Of a stretch of DNA of 64,000 nucleotides, positions 8,506-16,865 are shown piece by piece. Made by a program: the position numbers and the translations under genes. The number at the start of each line of letters is the position of its first letter. Positions within the stretch are counted from its first letter, which is position 1. The stretch is from CAYUYV01 sp964449455 (GTDB lineage: Bacteria; Pseudomonadota; Alphaproteobacteria; JAJFIK01), in NCBI GenBank assembly GCA_964449455.1, contig CAYUYV010000001.1, positions 1 through 64,000 of the forward strand, read 5' to 3'. The notes below the pieces were generated by a model. It ran no database searches. It had not been told where the DNA came from and was given only the letters and a program-made list of their open reading frames with translations.

Positions 8506-9474
8506 ATGAAAACCAGACTGACAGAGTTGCTCGGCATTGATGCGCCAATCGTCTGTGGTGGGATGATGCGGGTTGGCACAGCCGAGTTGGCGGCGGCCGT
8601 CTCCAATGCCGGCGCGCTTGGGGTTATGACGGCGCTCACGCCGAAAACGCCAGAAGGGCTGGAAGAAGCCATTGCGCGGTGCCAGGCGCTGACGGACAAA
8701 CCCTTTGCGGTCAATGTCACCATCGGCGTTGTGGCGACACCGATCAATTATGACGATTTTGTCGATGTCATCATCAGAAGCGGCGTCAAGATTGTGGAAA
8801 CGGCTGGCCGTAGCCCCGCGCAGTTCATGGACCGGTTCAAGGAAGCTGGCATCAAAGTCATCCATAAATGTGTGACGGTGCGCCACGCGCTCGCGGCGGA
8901 GCGTCTGGGTGTCGATGTGATCAGCATTGACGGCTTTGAGTGCGCTGGCCATCCCGGCGAGCATGACGTGGGCGGACTGGTTCTGTTCCCTGCAGCAGCC
9001 CATGCCCTAACCATCCCGGTCATTGCATCGGGCGGCATTGGTGATGCCCAGGGCCTTGTCGCCGCCTTGGCCCTTGGTTGTGACGGCATCAATATGGGCA
9101 CCCGTTTCATGGCGACCAAAGAGGCGCCGATCCACGATGGCATCAAGCAAAAGATCGTGGAGATGGACGAGAACCAGACGCAGATCATCTTCCGGAGTTT
9201 CCGGAATACAGCCCGTGTCTATCGCAATTCCGTGTCCGAAAAAGTCGCTGAGATTGAAGCAGCCGGCGGTGATTTTTCCCAGGTCCATCAGCTTGTGTCC
9301 GGGGCCAATCAAGAAAAGGCCTGGACCACTGGCGATATCGAAGCCGGCATGGTGACGGCCGGCATGTCAGGTGCTCTGGTCCATGACGTTCCAAGCTGCC
9401 AGGAGCTTGTACAGACGATTGTTGGGGAAGCTGAGCAAATCATCGCCAGCCGTCTTGCCGGCTATATCGGCTAG
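8506..9474 (+). CDS. Nitronate monooxygenase (2-nitropropane dioxygenase family)
   Basis: A 322-residue FMN-dependent TIM-barrel enzyme. The N-terminus MKTRLTELLGIDAPIVCGGM is typical of the family. The FMN phosphate-binding region reads ASGGIGDAQGLVAALALGCD followed by GINMGTRF, and the active-site loop GFECAGHPGEHDVG carries a conserved His. Family members oxidise alkyl nitronates to carbonyl compounds; some annotated members instead reduce enones or quinones, so the substrate is open. The ATG at 8506 follows GGGAGG and is preferred over an in-frame upstream start that would add non-homologous residues. It stands alone in the plus direction. Confidence 0.88.
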   Translation: MKTRLTELLGIDAPIVCGGMMRVGTAELAAAVSNAGALGVMTALTPKTPEGLEEAIARCQALTDKPFAVNVTIGVVATPINYDDFVDVIIRSGVKIVETAGRSPAQFMDRFKEAGIKVIHKCVTVRHALAAERLGVDVISIDGFECAGHPGEHDVGGLVLFPAAAHALTIPVIASGGIGDAQGLVAALALGCDGINMGTRFMATKEAPIHDGIKQKIVEMDENQTQIIFRSFRNTARVYRNSVSEKVAEIEAAGGDFSQVHQLVSGANQEKAWTTGDIEAGMVTAGMSGALVHDVPSCQELVQTIVGEAEQIIASRLAGYIG

Positions 9475-9620
9475 GACCTGCACTTGCGACTAAAAATGCG
9501 ATGAGTTTCAATCGCGCGAGGGCTATGTCTGAGATGGTGAATGCAAGGTTACCGTCCGGATACGCCCTCTTTGGGTATGTGACCAATCAGCGGTTTGTCG
9601 CGAAACGAATACATGCCCCA

Positions 9621-9662
9621 ATACAATCCGTATGAGCGCCTATCCACTCATACGGATTGTAT
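9621..9662. repeat. Perfect 16-bp inverted repeat, 10-base loop
   Basis: Arms 9621-9636 and 9647-9662 are exact reverse complements. It lies 147 bases after the nitronate monooxygenase stop and 50 bases before the Sel1-like lipoprotein start. No T run follows on either strand, so it may be an operator or a 5'-leader hairpin for the downstream gene rather than an intrinsic terminator. Confidence 0.75.
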
Positions 9663-9711
9663 CGAGGCAGGTTCAGGACGACCAATCCCAATGCATGAGG
9701 AGAAAGACTAA

Positions 9712-10260
9712 ATGTTCAGTACACGTCTAAACGCTTTGCTTTTCGCCGGTGCCACATCGATAGCTCTAGCAGGTTGCGCCAGCGTTGCAGTAGAAGGTGC
9801 ACATCTCACGAAATCTGAAGTCGTCATCTCAAAGAATATTGAAGAGGCCGAAGCCGGTGTCGCTGAAGCCCAATACAAGGTGGGCAATGCGTATTGCTGC
9901 TCTGTCAACGAAGGCAAGGGCCTGTACAACACGAAGACATCTGTTGAGTGGTTGTGCCGCTCTGCAAAGCAAAACTATGCTCCGGCAATGCTGAAGCTTG
10001 GGAAGATCTATTCCGGAGACGTCATTGATGGCGTGCGCGTATCGCGGCGGGTCGCGCAGGGCATTGCTGGTACGAGCACGAATCTTCCGGTTGCGTGGGC
10101 ATGGCTTCAAATGGCCGCTGACCAGGAAGAAGACGGTGCGGCAGCGCGGGCATCGAAGATTTGGGAGAAGCTAGATGAAGCGGAGCGGAGTCTCGCTCAG
10201 GAGATCTATGATAAGACGTTGGACGCTCCTTGCGAGTGGACCGCTGTAATCGGCGAATAG
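9712..10260 (+). CDS. Sel1-like repeat lipoprotein
   Basis: A 182-residue protein with a lipoprotein signal ending IALAGC (Cys22). The mature part carries Sel1-type TPR repeats: AEAQYKVGNAYCC, then TSVEWLCRSAKQNYAPAMLK and a degenerate third unit around VAWAWLQMAADQ. Sel1 lipoproteins usually act as protein-interaction scaffolds in the envelope. Two pairs of extra Cys residues in the repeats could form disulphides. A good ribosome-binding site (AGGAGAAAG) precedes ATG 9712. No functional partner is suggested by the neighbours. Confidence 0.8.
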   Translation: MFSTRLNALLFAGATSIALAGCASVAVEGAHLTKSEVVISKNIEEAEAGVAEAQYKVGNAYCCSVNEGKGLYNTKTSVEWLCRSAKQNYAPAMLKLGKIYSGDVIDGVRVSRRVAQGIAGTSTNLPVAWAWLQMAADQEEDGAAARASKIWEKLDEAERSLAQEIYDKTLDAPCEWTAVIGE

Positions 10261-10355
10261 GCTTCAAATGACGTGACGGCGCACCCTTCCAAATGGTTGC
10301 GTCGTCACAGTGTGTGGAGAGCATTTTCAAAAAAGTCAGGACTTGGAAAATATGA

Positions 10356-10744
10356 TTAGTCCGGATAAAAAATCATTATCAATTAAAATTTGCCGAGTTC
10401 CTGGCGACCCCGAAGCCGATTCTGCGCGCGAAGGCGGAGGGCCGGCGGTCTCTGGAACTCAAGGATGCGCTGACGCCCGACATGGTGCGGCCCGAGCCGA
10501 TTGTCCACCGCTTTGATCCGACGCGTCCTGAGCGTAATGTGATTTCTTTTTCCCTATATGGTAAAAATCCGCGCTATCACCTTGGGGCCATCCGCAATGC
10601 CATTGTGGCGCATTACCTTTATCCGGGCTGGACACCGCGCTTCTCCATGGCTGCACACTGCCCTGGCCCATGCATGTGGGCCAGAATGACCTTGCCTGGT
10701 TGATGAAAGCCGCCCACGACAAGGCCAATCGAAACGCCTCCTGA
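10356..10744 (+). pseudogene. Decayed gene fragment, possibly glycosyltransferase-like
   Basis: An open frame from 10356 contains RNVISFSLYGKNPRYHLGAI followed by a YPGWTPRF segment, a pattern I associate with polysaccharide-linked glycosyltransferase-like proteins in rhizobia and relatives. After that segment the frame becomes nonsense, and another frame continues with a short plausible C-terminus (MHVGQNDLAWLMKAAHDKAN) stopping at 10742-10744. There is no good start codon and the catalytic regions are absent, so I read this as a gene that lost its ends and interior. The remainder of 10261-10911 shows nothing else I can support. Confidence 0.35.
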
Positions 10745-10911
10745 CCAAGTCGGTCGGTGAAATCGAAACCGTGCCTATACCGGTCCATGTCATCGTGCTG
10801 GGTGAACTCTTGGTCCGCTCTCTCCGTATCGCGACGAGGGGCCCTTAAAGCCACAAAACGTCCGGGCATGCGCTTTTCACCCTGGCCGGCCCGTGCCGTG
10901 CAGCGGAGACA

Positions 10912-12474
10912 ATGCTTGTGATACTGTCCAATCCTGCCCCGTCGCATTCGTCTGGTTCATCGCATCAGGCTGCAGGTTCAGACAATGCGACGAAAAACAA
11001 TGGCAAAAACGGAGGAAAAGGGCAGGGGGCTTTTGAGGACGATGGGGCGTTTATCGCCCTCACCGAGGGGGGGCCACCGGTCGCGGATGAGACGGGCGCC
11101 CCAGTGCAGGAAATCGACTCACCCCATCCTCCGTCAGCCCCATTTATCATTCCTGCCAAGATCACTCGGTCCATTGAAGTCAGTGCCAGCGGAGATATGG
11201 GCACGGCTCAGCCTGTCTCGGTCGAGAACACTCCGCAGAAGGATATCGCCGCAGGGCTGGCTGCTGACACATCGCTGGTGACAGGCCCATCAACAAAGGG
11301 CGTTGCCACCAATCCTTTGGCCCAGGCGAGTGTCGGCAAGTATGATGGGCATCTGCGCACGGCACCCCAGGGATTGGTTGAAGAGGTTGCCTTGCAATCT
11401 GCAAACACGGTCCCCGGAACATCCGGATCTGTGAAAGTCGGTGAAGCGCAAGTCGATCTCGATGCGCCGAGCCGCCTTGCTGATGACGATATCACGGCCC
11501 AACCGTTGCAGCTCCTCGCAAACGGGCCAGCCGATGCAGGCATCCAAATGGGGTCCAAAGGCCAGCAAATAGTGCCCGACCCGTCCCCCATCGCCCGCAC
11601 GCTGACCATGAGCCTTGGCAAAGACCCCGTTTCCCTGACGCCAACCGCGATGCCTGTTGACGCCGCCCCATCGGTGCAGCCTGAACGACAGGCCATCGGT
11701 GCAGCAATCTCCGCATCTCCAAATCGGCCATCCCCAACGACTCTGCCGCGTGCTGAACCCATTGAAACCATCGCGATGACCGATCGTGACGGGATCGGCC
11801 CTGTGACTCCGAACCATGACAGTCAGAAACCCGCGCTCCAGACCATGGTGCCCCGCAGTCAATTGGGGCAGGCCACGGCGTTGAAGAGTTCATCGTCTGT
11901 TTTCGGCCTTCCATTTCTCTCCCACGGCGATGAACAAAGCGCTCCAGTTCCCCTACTGACCGAAAATACGATCCTGCCTTCCGCGACGTCAGGCAAACTG
12001 GTGGCCACCCGGCCGACAGGTGCCGAAGCGGGACATACTCCGCCCGCTCTTCAGCTTACGGAGATGTTAGAGGCACGGACGCTTAACCATGGCACCCGGT
12101 TCACCATGGACCTCGTCCCGGCAACGCTGGGCCGTGTGAGCGTGTCCGTTCTGTTCAAGAATGGCCAGATGCGTGTCAGTATTCGGAGCGATCGGCCCGA
12201 TGCCCTCGCCATGCTTCAATCGGACGTCCGTTTGCTGGAACGCAGCCTTGAGCCCCATGCACCGCGCGGTGGTCAAACGGTCCTGGATTTCGAACTTGAT
12301 CACCGTGGCCGTGGCGGGGGACATCACACAGGACCATCCCATACGGATGAACGTGCCGGGAGTTTCGCTGGCACGGGAGAAGGGGACGGTACTGACCCTC
12401 CGCTCGTCCCTTTCGCGACACCGAAGCGACAGGCCATTGACGATGCTGTCTCAACCATTGATGTGAGGATGTGA
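10912..12474 (+). CDS. fliK: Flagellar hook-length control protein FliK
   Basis: A 520-residue protein with a long, low-complexity, Pro/Ser/Thr/Ala-rich N-terminal part and a conserved C-terminal hook-length domain (about residues 380-470: FTMDLVPATLGRVSVSVLF, then RPDALAMLQ and LLERSLEPH). FliK acts as the molecular ruler of the hook and switches the export apparatus from rod/hook to filament substrates by contacting FlhB. The N-terminal part is poorly conserved in all FliK proteins, so identification rests on the C-terminal domain and on flgD immediately downstream (11 bases after the stop), a classic pairing. The ATG at 10912 has GGAGA close upstream. Confidence 0.85.
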   Translation: MLVILSNPAPSHSSGSSHQAAGSDNATKNNGKNGGKGQGAFEDDGAFIALTEGGPPVADETGAPVQEIDSPHPPSAPFIIPAKITRSIEVSASGDMGTAQPVSVENTPQKDIAAGLAADTSLVTGPSTKGVATNPLAQASVGKYDGHLRTAPQGLVEEVALQSANTVPGTSGSVKVGEAQVDLDAPSRLADDDITAQPLQLLANGPADAGIQMGSKGQQIVPDPSPIARTLTMSLGKDPVSLTPTAMPVDAAPSVQPERQAIGAAISASPNRPSPTTLPRAEPIETIAMTDRDGIGPVTPNHDSQKPALQTMVPRSQLGQATALKSSSSVFGLPFLSHGDEQSAPVPLLTENTILPSATSGKLVATRPTGAEAGHTPPALQLTEMLEARTLNHGTRFTMDLVPATLGRVSVSVLFKNGQMRVSIRSDRPDALAMLQSDVRLLERSLEPHAPRGGQTVLDFELDHRGRGGGHHTGPSHTDERAGSFAGTGEGDGTDPPLVPFATPKRQAIDDAVSTIDVRM

Positions 12475-12485
12475 GGAGAAGATCG

Positions 12486-13178
12486 ATGACGGATGCTGTT
12501 TCAAGTCTCGCTCTGCCGGTGACCGACCCTTCCGCGGAGCGTTCCGGAGCTCAATCCCAGGTGTCGGCCAGCAATCCGCTGATTGATAGCCAGGATTTTT
12601 CAACCTTTCTCGGCCTTCTGACGACCCAGCTCCAATATCAAGATCCGATGGATCCCATGAATACGGAACAGTTCGTCACGCAGCTGACTCAATTCAGCCA
12701 GTTAGAGCAGAGCGTCCGCGGCAATGACACGCTAGATGCCATTCGCGCTGATCTGTCCGGCCGCAACGCCCAATCCGAGCTCGCCTTGATTGGCCGATCT
12801 GTTCTTGCACCCTCAAACCAGATCCTTCTGTCCGAGGATGGCGCGAGTATTCATTTTAAAGATGTTCCCCCGGGGGAGCAAGTGGAAGTGCAAATCGCGG
12901 ATAGTGAGGGAGCCCCAGTTTCGACATTCCGTGTGACTGCGACCGAAGGCGAGACCATAGCCGAGTGGGCGGGACGAACCGATTCCGGTGATCGCGCTGC
13001 TAAAGGTCCCTACACTGTGGAGCTGCTGCGCATTGATAACAATGGTGACCTTCGGGGCCGTGTTCAACCGCTGAGCTTTGCCGCGGTGACGGAAGTGCGC
13101 CTTGCCGGTGATCGTGCCGATCTTGTCCTCGACAGCGGTATCCAGATTCCTGCTTCGGCCGTCAAAGCGGTCCGCTAG
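12486..13178 (+). CDS. flgD: Flagellar hook capping/assembly protein FlgD
   Basis: A 230-residue protein. The N-terminal FlgD signature is plain: DFSTFLGLLTTQLQYQDPMD followed by PMNTEQFVTQLTQFSQLEQS. The C-terminal part matches the FlgD tudor/FnIII region (GEQVEVQIADSEG, AAKGPYTVELLRIDNNG). FlgD caps the growing hook and directs FlgE polymerisation. ATG 12486 with GAGGAGA upstream is preferred over the GTG at 12471. It is co-transcribed with fliK. The last 17 bases overlap the 3' end of the convergent FliL-like gene. Confidence 0.93.
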   Translation: MTDAVSSLALPVTDPSAERSGAQSQVSASNPLIDSQDFSTFLGLLTTQLQYQDPMDPMNTEQFVTQLTQFSQLEQSVRGNDTLDAIRADLSGRNAQSELALIGRSVLAPSNQILLSEDGASIHFKDVPPGEQVEVQIADSEGAPVSTFRVTATEGETIAEWAGRTDSGDRAAKGPYTVELLRIDNNGDLRGRVQPLSFAAVTEVRLAGDRADLVLDSGIQIPASAVKAVR

Positions 13179-13632
13179 ATGTATTTTGGAGGAGCAGCCG
13201 GTCAAACAGGACGGCATTGATCGGCACCTCATCCTGATACACCGCGTCCAGATGTTGTTTGAGGCGCAATCCAAGATCCTTGGGAGAAACGCTTCCCTCC
13301 GTAAAAAGGCCCTTTGCGGAGAGCTCGAACAGGCCATCGAGCAGGGCATTGCGCAAAAAGGGGCGCGTCAGAGCCAGGGTCTGGCCGGCGTTGCTGTTCG
13401 GTGGCAGAGCCAGATTGATTTCCGCAAGGAGCAGGGCATCAAGCTTGCCGTTATCATCCTCCACAGGCACAACAAATTGACCGGCGGAGACGATCACACT
13501 CTGTGACAGAGCCTTTCCCCCACCGGTCTGCTCGAGAGGTGCCGGAGCGTGATGACGCCCGGCCAAGAACCCGTAAGTCCCTCCTATGAGGACAACCGCA
13601 GATCCAAGAATGAGACCGTGCAAAAGCCGCAT
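13162..13632 (-). CDS. FliL-like flagellar membrane protein (first of two)
   Basis: A 156-residue protein with one N-terminal transmembrane helix (LLHGLILGSAVVLIGGTYGF) and a periplasmic domain with the FliL-type layout: a VPV strand, a long hydrophobic strand (ALLLAEINLAL), then RPFLRNALLDGLFELSAKG and a C-terminal helix and strand ending VLFDRLLLQ. FliL proteins surround the stator and modulate motor output. Its position next to flgH matches fliL in rhizobial clusters, while a second FliL sits next to fliM at 39909-40430. Identification by topology and context; sequence similarity is modest. ATG 13632 opens the membrane helix and follows AGAGGA. Its end overlaps flgD by 17 bases. Confidence 0.6.
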   Translation of the reverse strand: MRLLHGLILGSAVVLIGGTYGFLAGRHHAPAPLEQTGGGKALSQSVIVSAGQFVVPVEDDNGKLDALLLAEINLALPPNSNAGQTLALTRPFLRNALLDGLFELSAKGLFTEGSVSPKDLGLRLKQHLDAVYQDEVPINAVLFDRLLLQNTSSGPL

Positions 13633-13677
13633 GACGGATGATCCTCTTTTCAAACCGTAAATATGATCAGTCTACAT

Positions 13678-14442
13678 TTAGAATGGCATGATGATGTCAT
13701 AGACTTGCTGACCAATCCGCGGCTGTGCCACATTGGTGATCTGTCCGCGTCCGCCATAGGCAATCCGCGCTTCAGCAACTTGATCATATTGGATAGTGTT
13801 ATTCTGGGCGATGTCCTCCCGTCGAATGACACCTGCAATGCGCAGCTCCCGCAATTCGAAATTCACCCGCACTTCCTGGCGCCCGGCGATCACGAGATTG
13901 CCGTTGGGCAGTTGTTGGGTCACGACGGCGGCGACCCGGAGCGAGATGGACTCATTCCTGTCGATCGTGCCGCTCCCGTCACTGCTGCTGGATGAACCAA
14001 TATCAACGGCCGTGTCCGGATCAAAGCTTTCCGAAAGGACTTTGGAGAGGCCAGATTGGAGCCCGAAGAGGTCGCCCACATCCAGTTCTTCCCGGCCATC
14101 ACGGGTGCGCGACGTCGAGTTGCGCAAAGTGGCTTCGTCATCGATATCAATCAGCACGGTGAGGAGGTCACCAACCCGTCGAGCGCGTTGATCCTGAAAG
14201 AAGCTGGTACGCCCTGCCGTCCAAATGGCGCCGCGGGTTCGGATCGTCTGCACAGGTGCCGGCATGGGCATGGAGACGACCCGGGCTTCGATCTGCTCTG
14301 CCGGATCGCCTATGGATGAAATGTCCGGCGGCCGGCCGAGACTGTTCAACTGGCCTGCACAGGCGCCGGCCAGACTGCCTAGGCCCGCCGTCATGCACCA
14401 CCGAAGCATTTGTTTCGGGAATGACATGATTGGCTGGTTCAT
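13678..14442 (-). CDS. flgH: Flagellar L-ring protein FlgH
   Basis: A 254-residue outer-membrane lipoprotein forming the L-ring. The lipobox SLAGAC puts the lipidated Cys at residue 28. Conserved blocks include FFQDQRARRVGDLLTVLIDI, the internal LPNGNLVIAGRQEVRVN, and the end of the ring domain RREDIAQNNTIQYDQVAEAR followed by AYGGRGQI. The start overlaps the flgA stop as ATGA, so the two are translationally coupled. It is expressed from the flgF-flgG-flgA-flgH-FliL-like operon on the minus strand. Confidence 0.95.
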   Translation of the reverse strand: MNQPIMSFPKQMLRWCMTAGLGSLAGACAGQLNSLGRPPDISSIGDPAEQIEARVVSMPMPAPVQTIRTRGAIWTAGRTSFFQDQRARRVGDLLTVLIDIDDEATLRNSTSRTRDGREELDVGDLFGLQSGLSKVLSESFDPDTAVDIGSSSSSDGSGTIDRNESISLRVAAVVTQQLPNGNLVIAGRQEVRVNFELRELRIAGVIRREDIAQNNTIQYDQVAEARIAYGGRGQITNVAQPRIGQQVYDIIMPF

Positions 14443-15176
14443 GGGCGCGCTCCACCAAAGCTCAATGTTACCGTGTCCGGACCGACCACCATGGCCTGGA
14501 CAACACGGCCGCTTTCCAGATTGGCCACGCGGACCACTTCACGCCGACCGCCATCTTCCAGGGCCTTGCCTCTGATCTCGATCCGCAAGCTGCCCTTTTT
14601 AAAGATCATGCGGACTGGCGTGTTCCGTTCGACAAGCCGGGGTGCCCGCAACATTCTTGGTTCCAGCGGGCGGCCAGGCAGCAGCGCGCGGCGGGCTTCA
14701 TGTCCAAGGACGTCACCAGGATCGACCACGGCCTGGGGCGGAAGGTCGGACAGGTCATATCGGACAATATCAAGATCCGTGTTGGACAAGATCTCTCCCG
14801 CTCCAATTCGTCGAACAGGAACGGGTACATCGACCTGGTGAACAACGCGGCCCATGACCGCGTGCCTTTTCAGGGCTCCCCGTTCATCCCGATACAGTGC
14901 ATTGACGCGGAACCGGCCCGTCCGACGCTCCAGCTGCAATCGTCCGATCCGGTCCACTGTGCCTGGAGGGCGGGAGTAGAAGGTGACGGCAAGGTGGCCC
15001 GACCTTGCGTTATCGCCAGCGTCCTGTTCCCCGATAGCCTGGCGCACCAGGGTTTCCAAGGTATCTTCCGTACCGACATCAGTGAGGCCTGGTTCAGGCA
15101 GTACCGTGATCAAAAGTAGGACTATGCCGAAGCAGAGCCCGCTTCGCCGCTGAATCAGCGTTTTTACTGTCCACAT
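14439..15176 (-). CDS. flgA: Flagellar P-ring chaperone FlgA
   Basis: A 245-residue periplasmic chaperone for P-ring assembly. An N-terminal export signal (about residues 7-30) is followed by variable sequence and a C-terminal SAF domain: VPVPVRRIGAGEILSNTDLD, then RRALLPGRPLEPRMLRAP, KKGSLRIEIRGKALEDG and GRVVQAMVVGP. The ATG at 15176 starts 5 bases after the flgG stop. An upstream in-frame start would lie inside flgG and add a Pro/Arg-rich segment, so it is rejected. The 3' end overlaps flgH. Confidence 0.92.
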   Translation of the reverse strand: MWTVKTLIQRRSGLCFGIVLLLITVLPEPGLTDVGTEDTLETLVRQAIGEQDAGDNARSGHLAVTFYSRPPGTVDRIGRLQLERRTGRFRVNALYRDERGALKRHAVMGRVVHQVDVPVPVRRIGAGEILSNTDLDIVRYDLSDLPPQAVVDPGDVLGHEARRALLPGRPLEPRMLRAPRLVERNTPVRMIFKKGSLRIEIRGKALEDGGRREVVRVANLESGRVVQAMVVGPDTVTLSFGGARP

Positions 15177-15180
15177 CGGA

Positions 15181-15966
15181 TTATCGCAGGTTGGATACGG
15201 TCGAGGACATCTGATCGCCGGTCTCGATGACCTTGGCATTCATTTCATAAGCACGCTGAACGGTAATGAGGTCCGTAATCTCTTCGACAATATTGACGTT
15301 CGCGGCTTCTACATAACCCTGCCGGACAGAGCCGAACCCAGCCTGACCTGGCGTCCCCGGGATCGGTTCGCCGGAGCCCTGGGTGGCCCGGTACAGATTA
15401 TCCCCAATCGCTTCAAGACCGGCTTCATTGATAAAGCGGATAGCCTGGATCTCACCGATCAGCCTTTGGTCCGTCTCACCACTGATTACAGCAAAGACCT
15501 CACCGGACCGATTGACCACGACATCTGTTGCAGCCTCAGGGATTACAATGCCAGGCTGGACCTGATAGCCATCCACAGTGACGATCAGCCCTTCCGGCGA
15601 GCGTTGAAACGTGCCGGCCCTCGAGAATGCGGTCTCACCGCTGGGCAGTTCCACGGAAAAAAATCCTGGACCATCCATGGCAAGGTCAAGGGGATTGCTT
15701 GTGGCTGTCAGGGCGCCTTGCGTGTTGATCCGGGCGACGGCCGATGGCTTGACACCCAGACCGATTTCCACACCAACCGGAACAATCGTTCCTGCATCAG
15801 AGGAAAACGTTCCTTGGCGTCGCTCTGACTGATACATAAGGTCTGTAAACTCCGCCCGCCCTCTTTTGAAGGCCGTTGTGTTCGCATTGGCGATATTGTT
15901 TGCGATAACCTCTATGCTCATCTGTTGAGCCATCATCCCGGTTGCGGCAGTTTTCAAGACCTGCAT
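15181..15966 (-). CDS. flgG: Flagellar distal rod protein FlgG
   Basis: A 261-residue axial protein, the usual FlgG length. The N-terminal rod motif is MSIEVIANNIANANTTAFKR and the C-terminal motif is EEITDLITVQRAYEMNAKVI. The central part carries GVKPSAVARINTQGALTAT and LDLAMDGPGFFSVELPSG, standard for FlgG. It forms the distal rod that passes through the P and L rings. A strong AGGAGG lies 10 bases before ATG 15966. flgF is immediately upstream in the same operon. Confidence 0.96.
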   Translation of the reverse strand: MQVLKTAATGMMAQQMSIEVIANNIANANTTAFKRGRAEFTDLMYQSERRQGTFSSDAGTIVPVGVEIGLGVKPSAVARINTQGALTATSNPLDLAMDGPGFFSVELPSGETAFSRAGTFQRSPEGLIVTVDGYQVQPGIVIPEAATDVVVNRSGEVFAVISGETDQRLIGEIQAIRFINEAGLEAIGDNLYRATQGSGEPIPGTPGQAGFGSVRQGYVEAANVNIVEEITDLITVQRAYEMNAKVIETGDQMSSTVSNLR

Positions 15967-16011
15967 CGGATATTATCCTCCTGATCATGATGGTTCTCGT
16001 TCGTGCGTTCT

Positions 16012-16743
16012 TCAGCTCGTGGCCCGGCCGAGACGATTGATGCTGTCTTTCTTGAGCTCATGGCCGTCCATAGCCGACCGGCTGGATTGCTCGTAAGCCC
16101 TGGCGAGCTCAATCATTCTCGTCATTTCGACAATGGGCCGCACATTCGACCCTTCTAGAGCGCCTTGCACGAGCGAAGTTTCGAAGGCCGGTAGGGCGGT
16201 CACGCCGGTCGGTGCCTTGTACAGACTGTTCGCCTCCCGCTCGAGCACGGTCACATTCTCGAATTCATAGAGACCGATCCGACCAATGAGTTGACCATCC
16301 GCCGTAAGTGTACCATCTCGCCCAATATCGATTTTCTCTGTTTCCGGCGGTAGGGGGATCGCTGCACCGCCGTCATCCAGAATGGGACTGCCATGGACAT
16401 TGATTAAAAAACCATCCGTAGAGAGAGAGAGTCGACCATCACGGGAGTAACGCACACCTCCATCTGGTGCCTCCACCTGCAGCCAACCTGGTCCGCGCAG
16501 GGCCACATCAAGGGGGCGTCCTGTCTGACTCATGGTGCCCGGCGTCACATCTGTGAAGGTGGCGCGGTCAATCACGAAGGAAACCGGATTGTCCCGATTG
16601 GCCTGGCTCAATGCTGTGTCGAACAAGGATCGTTCGGCGCGAAACGCCGTGGTGTTCATATTTGCCAGATTGTGGGCGATCACCTGCAACTCCCGTCTCA
16701 AGGCGACCTGCCCGGACAAACTGACATAAAGGGACGTATCCAT
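16012..16743 (-). CDS. flgF: Flagellar proximal rod protein FlgF
   Basis: A 243-residue rod protein of the FlgF/FlgG family. N-terminal motif LQVIAHNLANMNTTAFRAER; central PLDVALRGPGWLQVEAPDGG; C-terminal NVRPIVEMTRMIELARAYEQ. It builds the proximal rod above FlgB and FlgC. It is the first gene of the minus-strand operon and is divergent from the exported protein at 16866; the 122-base spacer carries a perfect 7-bp dyad at 16823-16841. Confidence 0.95.
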   Translation of the reverse strand: MDTSLYVSLSGQVALRRELQVIAHNLANMNTTAFRAERSLFDTALSQANRDNPVSFVIDRATFTDVTPGTMSQTGRPLDVALRGPGWLQVEAPDGGVRYSRDGRLSLSTDGFLINVHGSPILDDGGAAIPLPPETEKIDIGRDGTLTADGQLIGRIGLYEFENVTVLEREANSLYKAPTGVTALPAFETSLVQGALEGSNVRPIVEMTRMIELARAYEQSSRSAMDGHELKKDSINRLGRATS

Positions 16744-16822
16744 TCCTATGCCTTTTAAAATGGCGCGTGACAGCGCACCCCTTGAACCTGGTTTTAAGGT
16801 AGGGGAGCTAGTTTAAGTCAGC

Positions 16823-16841
16823 GTTTCTTTTGGGAAGAAAC
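16823..16841. promoter_or_regulatory. Dyad in the divergent flgF / motA-operon promoter region
   Basis: Arms gtttctt and aagaaac (16823-16829, 16835-16841) are exact reverse complements around 5 bases. The location between two divergent flagellar operons makes it a candidate operator. No matching site was identified elsewhere, so this is tentative. Confidence 0.3.
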
Positions 16842-16865
16842 AATATTTGGAGAATAAAGACAAAG

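Noticed and set aside
10459..10947. Minus-strand 162-residue open frame
   Set aside because: It lies opposite a better, protein-like plus-strand remnant, has no ribosome-binding site and shows no recognisable motif.
16790..16822. Possible CtrA site (two TTAA half sites) between flgF and the motA operon
   Set aside because: The two TTAA units are separated by about 15 bases, not the 7 expected.
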